Below are positions 43,524-52,131 of a DNA stretch of 64,000 nucleotides, piece by piece. A model generated the notes under the pieces. That model was not told the DNA's origin, did no database searches, and saw only the letters and a list, made by a program, of their open reading frames with translations. Origin of the DNA: Natrononativus amylolyticus (GTDB lineage Archaea; Halobacteriota; Halobacteria; Halobacteriales; Natrialbaceae); assembly GCF_024362525.1 (NCBI RefSeq), contig NZ_CP101458.1, forward strand, positions 2,170,001 to 2,234,000. Direction: 5' to 3'. The number at the start of each line of letters is the position of its first letter. Position 1 is the stretch's first letter. The translations under genes and the position numbers were made by a program.

Positions 43524-43756
43524 CTCGAGGATCCCGATACGAACGCGTAGGCAGCGTCGAACGACGAGGGTGAGGCGTCAACGAGAGCGGCGGCGGCTCG
43601 AGTGAGGATGCGATAGAGCGCCTGACGGGGAGTTGCAGTCCGTGTGGCCGTCAGTACTTATTTCGGACGCCCCTTCCCAGAGATCGCAATTTTATACTAA
43701 CACCTCTAAAAAGATAAGATAGATTGATTTCCGTTGGCAATAGTCTTGTGAATACA
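43524..43756. other. Spacer where base composition shifts to AT-rich
   Basis: 233 bp after aglB. From about 43680 the sequence becomes AT-rich. TTTATACT at 43690-43697 is a likely TATA box for the micro-peptide gene, giving a leader of about 35 nt. Confidence 0.45.
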
Positions 43757-43894
43757 ATGTCCGCAAAAGACAGCATGAAGGATTACCTCGAAGCACACCC
43801 TCGAATGATCGGCGTACTATTTACACTAGTCTTATTGCTAGGACAGGCTAGTTCAGTAGCAGCGACTGCCTCTTCAACAAACCCTGGTCCATAG
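43757..43894 (+). CDS. 45-residue hydrophobic peptide (DUF7503-like)
   Basis: A short gene starting MSAKDSMKDYLEAHPRMIGV, continuing with one hydrophobic helix (LFTLVLLLGQASSVAATA) and ending TNPGP. A charged helix, the AHPRMIGVLF turn and the GP end resemble, from memory, small haloarchaeal proteins annotated as DUF7503. The helix could be a membrane anchor or a signal peptide cleaved near VAAT, releasing a very short tail. It ends 5 nt from the 3' end of the CHAT protease gene on the opposite strand, in an AT-rich pocket. Function unknown. Confidence 0.75.
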   Translation: MSAKDSMKDYLEAHPRMIGVLFTLVLLLGQASSVAATASSTNPGP

Positions 43895-43899
43895 ATCTC

Positions 43900-45996
43900 T
43901 TATTCGGTGGGGTTTTCTGTATTTAGATTTCCATGAAAACCGAACTCATCATTCCACATTATAGAGTTATTGTCAAGAACAGGCATTCGAACCCATGTAA
44001 GATATTCCTCAAGTTCATCCTCAGACACATCTGATAGAGATATTTTACCCGGAATTAGATGTTTTCCAGTAGCCGTTTTGATGTTTGGCGACGTTGCAGA
44101 TCCAACACCAAGTTCTTTAGTTGAGTACGATCTGAAGAAAGTGTCAAACAGTACACCATCTCGGTTTAAACTCATAACTGTTGGCGCTCCACCATCCGAC
44201 TGAGCGATATCCGTTGACCCATCACCGACGATGAGGTACTGGCTTCCGAGTGTTGTAGTATTTTTCACAAGCTCAAGTGTTGCACGGAGCGGAAAACCAA
44301 GATTCAGTAACCGTGCCATCGTTTCACCGACCTCAACAGCGTGTTCGTTCACAATGTCCCCAACGGTAGCAATCCCACCGAAAGCACCGCGGCGCGAAAG
44401 GGCGAGTCCCTGCTCGTAGGATTGACACGCGTTAAGAAAGAAGACACCAATATTGACTGATGATAGCGATCTCACATCGAGATCTCCATCAGAACACTGT
44501 AATCCATCAGAAGTTGCATGGCCAATATAATGTAAGAAGTCATATCCGCCACTGGTTAATAGTAATTTGAGTTCTTCGCTTGAGACCCCAAACCTCGAAT
44601 CAACATCGAATGGTAATGCTTCTCGAGTACCATACGTCTCATCTATCATATCGTGCTCGCTAATCATTCGAGCATCGTTGCAAACAACGAGAATTTCAAT
44701 CGATTCGTTTCTTGCTTTTCGATCAAGTTGGTTCTGGTATGCTTCGAGAGTTGCTTTCGAGGCACTACGTGGAATATGGGAACCAAACCAAGCGTGTTCA
44801 ATCGATTCATCGATCACCGACGGTTCAATGAAAGTGAGTGAATTTTTTTGATCGGTTGGGGATGGTGATCGGTACTGCCGTGCCGATCGAACAAACTGCG
44901 TTTTTCCGTTAGTTGTTATTTTATTCTGGGTTATTACCCCTCGTGGTTCTCGAACGATTCCGAGTTCATTAACGATGAATGGAAGGATTTCGGCTCCGGC
45001 AGGGGTAGACGGAACGTGCGCTGTCAATGGCCAGCGAGGGATGTACGGCTCGAGTCGATCGTATGGTACCTCGAGATAACGCTTGAGTTGCGTCGAAATC
45101 GACGCGTTGTAGGTGTCCGCCAGATCGAACGGAAGATCCGCTTCGAGCGCGGTTCGTTCGTGGAGGTCGTCCTGGTACAACCCCTCCGTACGCACTAAAC
45201 AGTCGAGGAGGAGAAAGCGCTTGAGCGTCCGTGCTATGTCGTCTTCCAGCCGGCGTGTAACACCAAGTTCGTGAGATACACTCGGTGTTTTGATCGCCGC
45301 CGTAGAACCCGGTTCGATATTTGCACCGAGGTAGAACGAAAGCGGGGCGACCGCGTACAGGTTCTGGAGGGTCGGTGGAACGGAGATCGTAACGACGGTT
45401 TCCGGTTGCCGAATGGCGGGTGGAATCTCCAGTTCCGGGCCGCGTTCAATCAACGGCGGGTGGCCTCGCAGCGTCGGCCACGAGCGTTCTGGGGACGTCG
45501 TCTTGAGAGCCGAAGAAAACGCCGAAACGGCTTTCATCAGCTGTTTCGGTTCGTCCGGCGTACGTATCGTTCCCGCGGGCTGCTCGTGGAGGGATCGAGC
45601 GCCGATCTCGATAGTCGTCCGTTGGTCGAACGTCAAGTGGATCGAATCGATACCGGTTTTGATCTGGCCCGGACTCTCGATACGACAATAGAGTTTGATC
45701 GGTCCGCCCAGCCCGATAAACCGGATATCGTCGTCGAAAGACGCGCTTTCACCGACCTCGAGACTCCGGGTCGTCTGCCCGTTTTCATCGTGGAGGTGGA
45801 CAGAGTATCGCTGGTCGAAAACGAGCGACGCGGTGCTGACCGAGCAGGCGGTGTCGACCGGAAAACAAAACTGCTCAGAGTCGATGAGCGTCGGAGAAAC
45901 CGAATCGGATGTTCGTACGTGGAGCCGGCGTTGCTCTATCGAGTCGTATACCTCGAGTCCAACCGGATCCGTTGTCCCTTCGAATTCAATAGCCAT
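43900..45996 (-). CDS. CHAT-domain (caspase-like) protease
   Basis: A 698-residue protein. Residues 1-380 form a beta-rich region with no known motif. The C-terminal part has the CHAT pattern: YDFLHYIGHATSDG with candidate catalytic His493, and VFFLNACQSYEQG with Cys524, then GAFGGIATVGDI and the helix ETMARLLNLGFPLRATLELV. CHAT proteins are cysteine peptidases of the caspase clan, often activated by partner proteins in defence or cell-death systems. The C-terminal half is visibly AT-richer (many TTT, AAT, ATA codons) than neighbouring genes. It lies 56 nt after the Cdc6-like gene on the same strand. Substrate unknown. Confidence 0.85.
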   Translation of the reverse strand: MAIEFEGTTDPVGLEVYDSIEQRRLHVRTSDSVSPTLIDSEQFCFPVDTACSVSTASLVFDQRYSVHLHDENGQTTRSLEVGESASFDDDIRFIGLGGPIKLYCRIESPGQIKTGIDSIHLTFDQRTTIEIGARSLHEQPAGTIRTPDEPKQLMKAVSAFSSALKTTSPERSWPTLRGHPPLIERGPELEIPPAIRQPETVVTISVPPTLQNLYAVAPLSFYLGANIEPGSTAAIKTPSVSHELGVTRRLEDDIARTLKRFLLLDCLVRTEGLYQDDLHERTALEADLPFDLADTYNASISTQLKRYLEVPYDRLEPYIPRWPLTAHVPSTPAGAEILPFIVNELGIVREPRGVITQNKITTNGKTQFVRSARQYRSPSPTDQKNSLTFIEPSVIDESIEHAWFGSHIPRSASKATLEAYQNQLDRKARNESIEILVVCNDARMISEHDMIDETYGTREALPFDVDSRFGVSSEELKLLLTSGGYDFLHYIGHATSDGLQCSDGDLDVRSLSSVNIGVFFLNACQSYEQGLALSRRGAFGGIATVGDIVNEHAVEVGETMARLLNLGFPLRATLELVKNTTTLGSQYLIVGDGSTDIAQSDGGAPTVMSLNRDGVLFDTFFRSYSTKELGVGSATSPNIKTATGKHLIPGKISLSDVSEDELEEYLTWVRMPVLDNNSIMWNDEFGFHGNLNTENPTE

Positions 45997-46052
45997 GTCA
46001 CTACGCTTTGATAATCCGATATTCACCCGGACGACTAAAAACCAACCGCCCC

Positions 46053-47216
46053 TCAGGTTCGACGATTGTCGTGTTTCGAAGCGAGTGAGCGGAATGCGAT
46101 CGATGGAAACCGAGGCTCGACGGTACTCGAGCGACCCCCGTCCTCGCCGGTCGAAAGCGGCGTACGCACCAGCACCTCGAGGTCCGCGAGTTCGTAGAGA
46201 ATTCGGGTGACGGTGCCGGCGGTCAGCGACGAGTCGGCGGCGATCGTCTCCGCGATCTCCTGAATCGAGTGGGTTCCGACGTCTCCAGCCAACAGCTCGA
46301 GAAGAACGCGCTGGCGGGTAGAAGACAGTGCGAGCGCGCGGTCGACGTGAACGCTGTCGGGCGGGACGTCCGTCTTCGCGCGCTCGAGGTGTTCGCCCTC
46401 GATCCGATCGCGACCGGCGCGGGCGGCGAGGACGGCGGCGGCGAACAGCGCAGCGAGCGCGTCGTGGGCGTTTCCGTCGGCCCACGCGGCCAGGTCGCGA
46501 AGCCGATCGTGCTCGAGCGCGCCCGGCGCCAGCCCCGCCGACGCTCGCTCGGTGATCACGTCGACGAGTTCGTGGCTGCGGTAGGAGGGAACCGAAACCG
46601 CGGCGTCCGTCCATCCGTCGGGCCGTTGCTGGCCGACGGCGACGAGCGAGGTGCGGTCGTCGACCGGTTTCAGGAGTTCGCGGGCGCGGTCGACCGAGGG
46701 TGTCGCCGGTTCGTCGTGGTGGTCGAGCGCGACCACTGCCCGCCGGTCGTCCCCCTCGAGCATCCCTCGCAACCGGTTTCGGAGGTCGTCGGTTCCGACG
46801 CCGCTCGAGGGGACGGTCTCCGCCGAGATTGCGGCGAGAACCGCGCGGTAGAACCCGAACGCGCTGGTTGCGCGTCTCGCGTCGACGTAGACGAGCCACG
46901 TCGACGACTCGGCGTCTCCGGTTCGAGTCGTGGTCCCGATCGGCCGACCTCGAGCGGCGAGGCGGTCGGTGAGCGCGGAAAACAGCGCAGTAACGACCGC
47001 GGAGGTTCCCGATCCCGGCGGCCCGACGACCGCGACGTCCGGCGGGAGATCACCGTCGAAAACGGGCTCGAGTTCGTCGAGGAGCTGTTCGAGAACGGGA
47101 CCGCGGCTGACGGGTTCGGACGGATGGACGGCCGGATTCAGATGGTCGCGGTCGGCGACGATCGATCGATCGCGGCGGGCCGAGCGTCGCCGGTCGATGC
47201 GCTCGTGAAGGTCCAT
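46053..47216 (-). CDS. Cdc6/Orc1-like ATPase with altered P-loop
   Basis: A 387-residue AAA-type protein with a C-terminal winged helix (about 300-375; SIQEIAETIAADSSLTAGTV). The P-loop reads GPPGSGTSA (65-73): the essential lysine is Thr71. The Walker B region is AVVALDHHDEP. The ATG overlaps the glpC stop by one base (TAATG), so it is translated as the last member of the glp operon. Canonical Orc1/Cdc6 proteins bind replication origins. This one is more likely a regulator or pseudo-ATPase; the winged helix suggests DNA binding. Confidence 0.75.
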   Translation of the reverse strand: MDLHERIDRRRSARRDRSIVADRDHLNPAVHPSEPVSRGPVLEQLLDELEPVFDGDLPPDVAVVGPPGSGTSAVVTALFSALTDRLAARGRPIGTTTRTGDAESSTWLVYVDARRATSAFGFYRAVLAAISAETVPSSGVGTDDLRNRLRGMLEGDDRRAVVALDHHDEPATPSVDRARELLKPVDDRTSLVAVGQQRPDGWTDAAVSVPSYRSHELVDVITERASAGLAPGALEHDRLRDLAAWADGNAHDALAALFAAAVLAARAGRDRIEGEHLERAKTDVPPDSVHVDRALALSSTRQRVLLELLAGDVGTHSIQEIAETIAADSSLTAGTVTRILYELADLEVLVRTPLSTGEDGGRSSTVEPRFPSIAFRSLASKHDNRRT

Positions 47217-48556
47217 TACCTCGACTCCGCCCCGCCGCCGGTCTCCGACCGGTCGTTCTCGCCGATCAGCGCCGTCTCGAGCACCTGCAGCGGGTGTTTG
47301 ATCTCGTAGCCGGTCCCGTGTTCCATCTGCATCGCGCAGGTCGGACACTCGGTGAGACCGGTGTCGGCGTCGGCTCGTTCCATGTGTTCGAACATCTCCT
47401 CGCCGATCTTCATCGAGGTGTCGTAGTTCTCGGATTTCCAGCCGTAGGTGCCGGAGATTCCCGAGCAGGAGTCGCCGACGTCGTGAGCGTCGACGCCGTC
47501 GATGGCGTCGAGCACTTCGATCGCCTGGCCGTCGAGGCCCTGGTTGCGCGCGTGACACGGCGCGTGGTAGGCGAGATCCGGGAGATCGACCGCGGTTCCC
47601 GAAAGCGCAGCCTCGAGATCCTCGTGAACGCGGAGGTACTCGAGGGCCTCCCAGGTGTTGTCGGAAACCTCGTGGACGCCCTCGAGGTCGAACAGTTCGG
47701 GGTACTCCTGGCGAAGCGACATCGAACAGGAGGTACAGGAGGCGATAACAGCCGCGCCGTCTTCGATGGCCGCGGCGAGCTCGGGGACGTTGGTTTCTGC
47801 TGCCCGGCGAGCGTCGCCGAGCATCCCGTTCGCGTACATCGGCGTTCCCGAACAGCGCTGATCGGGGACGAGCACCTCGTAGCCGAAGTGTTCGAACACC
47901 CGGACCATCGCCTTGCCGACCTCGGGGGTGTTGTAGTTCGAGTAACAGCCGTGGAAGTAGGCGACGCGCCTGTCGTCGCTCTGGATCGCCGCGCCACCCC
48001 GATCGGCCCACCACGTTCTGAAGGTTTCCGTCGCGAACTCGGGAAACTCGCGTTCGCTCGTGATGCCCAACAACCTGTCGTTGACCAGTTTCGTTATCGA
48101 CAGTCCCATCACGAAGTTCGTCAGCCGGGGAACCTTGCTACCGATTCGGGCCATCGTCCCGTAGTTAGAGAGCAGGCGGTTGCGCCAGTACTCGAGCGAC
48201 CGTTTGCTCATGTTCTCGGCGACGTACTCGCCGCGAGCGGTGTTGTGCATCTGGCTGAGGGGGACTTCGGAGGGACAGGCGTGATCACAGCGCATGCAGT
48301 TCGAGCACTTCATCACCGAGTCGTCGATGTCGTGGTCGTCCTGGCGCTTGAGCCGCCACTGCTCGGGGCCCTGGAACTTCGGACCGGGGAACTCGTCGTC
48401 GACCTCGGCGACGGGACAGTTGGTGTCGCAGGTCGAGCACTTGTAGCAGTTGTCCGCCCCCGGCCGGAGGTCCATCTCCTCGGGTTCGGGGAAGACCTGG
48501 ATCGGTTCGAACTCGTCGTCCGCGTGGTCGTCGGTGGGTTGTTCTGTGTCACTCAT
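47216..48556 (-). CDS. glpC: Glycerol-3-phosphate dehydrogenase subunit GlpC
   Basis: A 446-residue membrane-associated iron-sulfur subunit of anaerobic-type G3P dehydrogenase. Two [4Fe-4S] motifs, CYKCSTCDTNCPVAE and CSNCMRCDHACPSE, are followed by two Cys-rich CCG domains (CSGTPMYANG, CTSCSMSLRQE; YHAPCHARNQG, CSGISGTYGWK, CPTCAMQMEHG). It passes electrons from GlpAB to the quinone pool. Order glpA-glpB-glpC is conserved. The gap from glpB is 61 nt and the following Cdc6-like gene overlaps its stop. Confidence 0.93.
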   Translation of the reverse strand: MSDTEQPTDDHADDEFEPIQVFPEPEEMDLRPGADNCYKCSTCDTNCPVAEVDDEFPGPKFQGPEQWRLKRQDDHDIDDSVMKCSNCMRCDHACPSEVPLSQMHNTARGEYVAENMSKRSLEYWRNRLLSNYGTMARIGSKVPRLTNFVMGLSITKLVNDRLLGITSEREFPEFATETFRTWWADRGGAAIQSDDRRVAYFHGCYSNYNTPEVGKAMVRVFEHFGYEVLVPDQRCSGTPMYANGMLGDARRAAETNVPELAAAIEDGAAVIASCTSCSMSLRQEYPELFDLEGVHEVSDNTWEALEYLRVHEDLEAALSGTAVDLPDLAYHAPCHARNQGLDGQAIEVLDAIDGVDAHDVGDSCSGISGTYGWKSENYDTSMKIGEEMFEHMERADADTGLTECPTCAMQMEHGTGYEIKHPLQVLETALIGENDRSETGGGAESR

Positions 48557-48617
48557 TGGATCGAATCGGTCGTGTCGGTCGGAGAGTCGCTGCCCGGAGA
48601 GCGGTCCGTTGCGGCGA

Positions 48618-50126
48618 TCATTCTGCGTCCTCCGTCGCCCGTTCGCCGGCGCGGCTGCCCGCGACGTACCCCGTCGCGAGCGAGACGCCGCTGCCGGACT
48701 TCTCGGCCGCGTAGTCGTAGCCGCCCAGCACCGCGCCCGCCGCCCGCAGGTTCGAAAACTCGAGGTCGCCCTCCCCGTCGAGGGGACGAAGCTCGCGGTC
48801 GACGGTAAGGCCGTAGCGGGCGAACGGCTGGTCGCCGAAGGCGTCGTCGACGAACCAGTCGTAGCGGTCGGGCGCGTGGGGAACGTGGCAGTCGAAGATC
48901 GGTTCGAACACGCGTCCGGAACGCCGTGCCAGCGCCTCGTCGACCTCGCTGCCGGTCGCGGTCCGTGGCTCCGCCGGCGCCCCGTCAGAACCCACGCTCG
49001 AGCGGTACGCCGGCGAGCTCGCCGGGTCGTCTCCGGTGCCGTGGGTCGCCGCGTCGTCCACCCCGTCCGTCGGGACCGGCTCGCGCCTCGAGCGGATCCC
49101 CTTTCCGACGAGTCCGCCGGTCGCGAGGACGTACTCGCTCGCGCGGTAGGGCACCTCTCGGCCCTTCCGGTCGACGAGAACGCGGTCTATGCGGGCAGCG
49201 TCCGTGTCGTCCCCGTCGCCCGCGCCGCTCTCGACGCCGTCTGCCGCCGGTTCGAGTTCGTAGTCGACCACGGGAACGCCGGTCGTCACGCGCACCCCCG
49301 CCTCCCCGAGCGCCCCGTACAGCAGGTCCTCGAGGCGCATTCCGGGCAGGCTGGGCGGGCCGGACGGCACCTCGAAGACCGGGATCCCGAGGCGTTCCTC
49401 GAGGTCCCGGCGGACGACCCCGGCGTTCTCGTCGCCGAGAATCGGCGGGAAGCCGACTCTGGCTGCGGACTCGAGGTGCGGCCGGACGGTTTCGGCCAGC
49501 GCGGTCCGGGCGGGCGCCTCGCCGACGCCCGTGTCGACCGGCGTATCCCGGTCGAGGATGTGGGCGTAGCGCGTGACCTTCGCGTCGTCCCGGCGGATTC
49601 CCGGGAACGGGAGGGTAACGCCTCGAGCGGCGAACGGAACGCCCGCGGCCTCGAGATGGTCGGCCGCGAGCGGCGCATCGAAGTCGGGCAAGCCGTGAAA
49701 GCCGACGAGGAGGGTGTCGCGGGGGTCGCTCGCCAGTCCCGCTTCCGTCGCGGCGGGGTAGCGCGCGGTCGGTTTGACGGTGCCGCCGGACGTCGGCACG
49801 AGCGCGTTCGACTCGGTGTGTGCGCCCGAGTAGGCGTCGCCAGCGACCGCGTCGAAAAAGAGCAGCGCCTCGCGGACGGCGTCGACGCCGACCCGCTCGT
49901 AGGGGTGGCCTTCGGGGAGGTCCGGAATCGCCTCGAACGGCTCGGCGAGCGGCCCCTCACCCGCAGGCGTGTAACCGAGGACGTCGATCAGGCCGCTGGC
50001 GTGGCGGAGCGTGCTCTGTTTGTACGAGAGCAGGCGGACGTCGGCGTCGTGCTCGGCCGCGGCGAGTGCGGCCGTCGCGCCGGCGAGACCGCCGCCGATC
50101 ACCAGCACGTCGTCTTCGATTGCCAT
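48618..50126 (-). CDS. glpB: Glycerol-3-phosphate dehydrogenase subunit GlpB
   Basis: A 502-residue FMN/FAD subunit. MAIEDDVLVIGGGLAGATAA is the nucleotide-binding start; YKQSTLRHASGLIDVLGYTP and the C-terminal GGYDYAAEKSGSGVSLATGY are typical of GlpB. It exceeds the bacterial length (about 420) by an acidic insertion around residues 300-400, as in other haloarchaea. It starts 1 nt after the glpA stop (TGAATG), so the two are co-translated. The complex feeds glycerol-derived electrons into respiration. Confidence 0.93.
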   Translation of the reverse strand: MAIEDDVLVIGGGLAGATAALAAAEHDADVRLLSYKQSTLRHASGLIDVLGYTPAGEGPLAEPFEAIPDLPEGHPYERVGVDAVREALLFFDAVAGDAYSGAHTESNALVPTSGGTVKPTARYPAATEAGLASDPRDTLLVGFHGLPDFDAPLAADHLEAAGVPFAARGVTLPFPGIRRDDAKVTRYAHILDRDTPVDTGVGEAPARTALAETVRPHLESAARVGFPPILGDENAGVVRRDLEERLGIPVFEVPSGPPSLPGMRLEDLLYGALGEAGVRVTTGVPVVDYELEPAADGVESGAGDGDDTDAARIDRVLVDRKGREVPYRASEYVLATGGLVGKGIRSRREPVPTDGVDDAATHGTGDDPASSPAYRSSVGSDGAPAEPRTATGSEVDEALARRSGRVFEPIFDCHVPHAPDRYDWFVDDAFGDQPFARYGLTVDRELRPLDGEGDLEFSNLRAAGAVLGGYDYAAEKSGSGVSLATGYVAGSRAGERATEDAE

Positions 50127-51827
50127 TCAGCGACCGCCTCCGGCAGGGGTTCTCGAGCCCTCGCCGCCGTCGAACGCTCCGTAGTCGACCGACTCGTCGG
50201 CGCTCGCGGGGTCGGCGTCGCGGTTCATCGTCGTCGCGTGGAGCGCGTAGTTCAGCATCGCCTGGGAGAGCTGTTCGCCCCAGAGCGCGTGACGCTCGCC
50301 CTTCCAGCGCTCCTGAAAGAGTTCGTCGAGGGCGCTTCTGACGGTCGGTTCGTCGTACTCGGGGTGGAGTTCGTGGGCCACCGCGTGACAGCAGAAGCCG
50401 CCCTGGCAGTTGCCCATCGACGCCCGGGTGCGGATCCGCACCGCGTTGAGGTCGGAGCCGGACTGTGCGATGGCGTCGCGGATCTCCGCGCGAGTGACGC
50501 CCTCGCAGGCGCAGAGCACGGGGTTCGGCTCGTCGGTTCCGAGCACGTCGGGGGCGCGGCTGCCGAGGCGCTGTTTGCTCCGGCGGGCGATCGGCGACCG
50601 GAGGCCGAAGTCGTCCATCGCGTCCTCGAGCGCCTCGAGGTTCTCGCTTCCCGGGAGCGCCTCCTCGGCGGTGGTACACGAAGCCCGAACGCCGAGTTCG
50701 GCGCAGACGTGGTCGGCGATCTCCTCGGCCATCGCGCGGTACGTGGTGAACTTGCCGCCGACGATGCTCGACATCCCGGAGACGCCGTCGCGCTCTGCGT
50801 GATCGAGCAGGAAGAAATCCCGCGTGATGTCCGTGGGATCGGCGGTGCCGGTCCCCGGCGGTTCGTACAGCGGCCGGACCCCCCAGAACGAGCGGATCGT
50901 TCGCGCTTCCCGCAGGATCGGCACGAGTTCCGAGAGGGTGTCGATCATCATGTCGACCTCCCACCCCTCTTCGGGGTAGTCGTCCGGGTCCTCGACCTCC
51001 TCGTCGGTGGTGCCGAGGATCGCGGTCGTCTCGTGGGGGACGATGATGTCGGCGTCGCCCTTCGGCCGACAGCGGTTGACGACGGTGTCGACCTGGCGGA
51101 CGTTCATGATCGTCATCACCCCCTTCGAGGGGCGAACCGCGACCTCGAGGTCGGCCATCTGCCCGATCTGTCCGGCCCACGCGCCGGTTGCGTTGACGAC
51201 GTAGTCGGCGGTGATGTCCTCGGTGGACCCCGGCGCCCGGTGGACGCGCTTTCCGGGGCCCGAGTCGTGGCGGACGGTGACGCCGTAGACGTCGTCGCCC
51301 TCGCGCAGGAGGTCGATCACCTCGGCGTGGGTTTCGATCCGGGCGCCGTGGGCCTCGGCGTCGACGGCGTTCGCGACGCAGAGCCGGAACGGGTCGACGG
51401 CGCCGTCGGGGACCTGGATCGCCCGCGTGACGTCCCCGGCGAGGTAGGGTTCGACCTCGCGCGCCTCCCGGCCGGAGAGGACGCGCGCGGGAATCCCGCA
51501 GTCCCGACAGCCCTCGAGTTTCTCCCGAAAGTAGTCCTCCGGGTCGTCGGGCCCCTGAACGAACAGGCCGCCGGTCAGCTCGACGCAGTGGCCCGCGATC
51601 TCGCGGAGGATCCGGTTCTCCTCGATACACTCCCTCGCGCTGGCCTGATCGGAGACCGCGTAGCGCCCGCCGCTGTGTAAGAGACCGTGCATCCGGCCGG
51701 TCGTCCCGTGGGTCAGATTGCCCCGTTCGACGAGGGTGACCTCGAGGCCGCGCATCGCGAGGTCCCGCGCGATGCCACAGCCCGTCGAGCCACCCCCGAG
51801 AACGAGAACCTCCGTATCGTGTGCCAT
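50127..51827 (-). CDS. glpA: Glycerol-3-phosphate dehydrogenase subunit GlpA
   Basis: A 566-residue FAD subunit that oxidises glycerol 3-phosphate to dihydroxyacetone phosphate. The Rossmann motif [20 protein letters not shown] opens the protein, and [18 protein letters not shown] and the C-terminal BFD-like iron-sulfur domain ([12 protein letters not shown], then [12 protein letters not shown]) are present. It is first in the operon; an AT-rich TATA-like stretch lies at about 51859-51868 on the minus strand. Acts at the inner face of the membrane with GlpB and GlpC. Confidence 0.95.
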   Translation of the reverse strand: MAHDTEVLVLGGGSTGCGIARDLAMRGLEVTLVERGNLTHGTTGRMHGLLHSGGRYAVSDQASARECIEENRILREIAGHCVELTGGLFVQGPDDPEDYFREKLEGCRDCGIPARVLSGREAREVEPYLAGDVTRAIQVPDGAVDPFRLCVANAVDAEAHGARIETHAEVIDLLREGDDVYGVTVRHDSGPGKRVHRAPGSTEDITADYVVNATGAWAGQIGQMADLEVAVRPSKGVMTIMNVRQVDTVVNRCRPKGDADIIVPHETTAILGTTDEEVEDPDDYPEEGWEVDMMIDTLSELVPILREARTIRSFWGVRPLYEPPGTGTADPTDITRDFFLLDHAERDGVSGMSSIVGGKFTTYRAMAEEIADHVCAELGVRASCTTAEEALPGSENLEALEDAMDDFGLRSPIARRSKQRLGSRAPDVLGTDEPNPVLCACEGVTRAEIRDAIAQSGSDLNAVRIRTRASMGNCQGGFCCHAVAHELHPEYDEPTVRSALDELFQERWKGERHALWGEQLSQAMLNYALHATTMNRDADPASADESVDYGAFDGGEGSRTPAGGGR

Positions 51828-52131
51828 CCCTTCGCCCGCACCGACGGACGCACGGGCCTTTATTTTATCGCTGGTGGTCGACCGTCGATAACTGCGGTCG
51901 ACGGAACAGTCTCGCCGTACGGAATGTCCCGGAGTGCGTCGCTCCTCGTCGACCGAATCCGGCGCGTTCGTCGGTGCGATCGTCGTCTCCGCCGCCGATT
52001 CGTCGTCGCCCCCTCTCGAGCGCGCCGGCGCCGGTCACCAAGATTTATACCGGTCGTCGCTACTGTTTACCAGTAACACGCGACTACCAGTAACGCCGTC
52101 GCGTAGGAAAACGACTTCGGAGTGACCATCA
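51828..52131. promoter_or_regulatory. Divergent glpA/glpK control region
   Basis: 304 bp without a gene. Minus-strand ATAAAATAAA (51859-51868) serves glpA. Just upstream of it lies an inverted repeat, GTCGACCG (51877-51884), 10 nt, CGGTCGAC (51895-51902). On the plus strand, ATTTATACC (52042-52050) serves glpK and is followed by two 10-bp direct repeats. The arrangement suggests separate operators for each direction. Confidence 0.5.
52068..52094 (+). promoter_or_regulatory. Direct repeat TACCAGTAAC x2, candidate operator of glpK
   Basis: TACCAGTAAC occurs at 52068-52077 and 52085-52094, period 17 bp, 18-52 nt downstream of the glpK TATA box. The first copy overlaps the expected transcription start, so a bound protein would block initiation. 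In Haloferax a GlpR-type (DeoR) repressor controls sugar genes, but no regulator gene is nearby here. Confidence 0.5.

Noticed and set aside
45997-46899. N-terminal extension of the CHAT protein to 999 residues
   Set aside because: The extra 300 residues are Arg-rich and lie in another frame over the Cdc6-like gene, which has a P-loop-like motif and winged helix. The ATG at 45996 begins the plausible protein.
48450-51680. A 1076-codon plus-strand open frame across glpB and glpA
   Set aside because: It is antisense to two genes with clear cofactor motifs and coupled starts. The translated sequence has Arg/Val/Gly bias and no recognisable domain.
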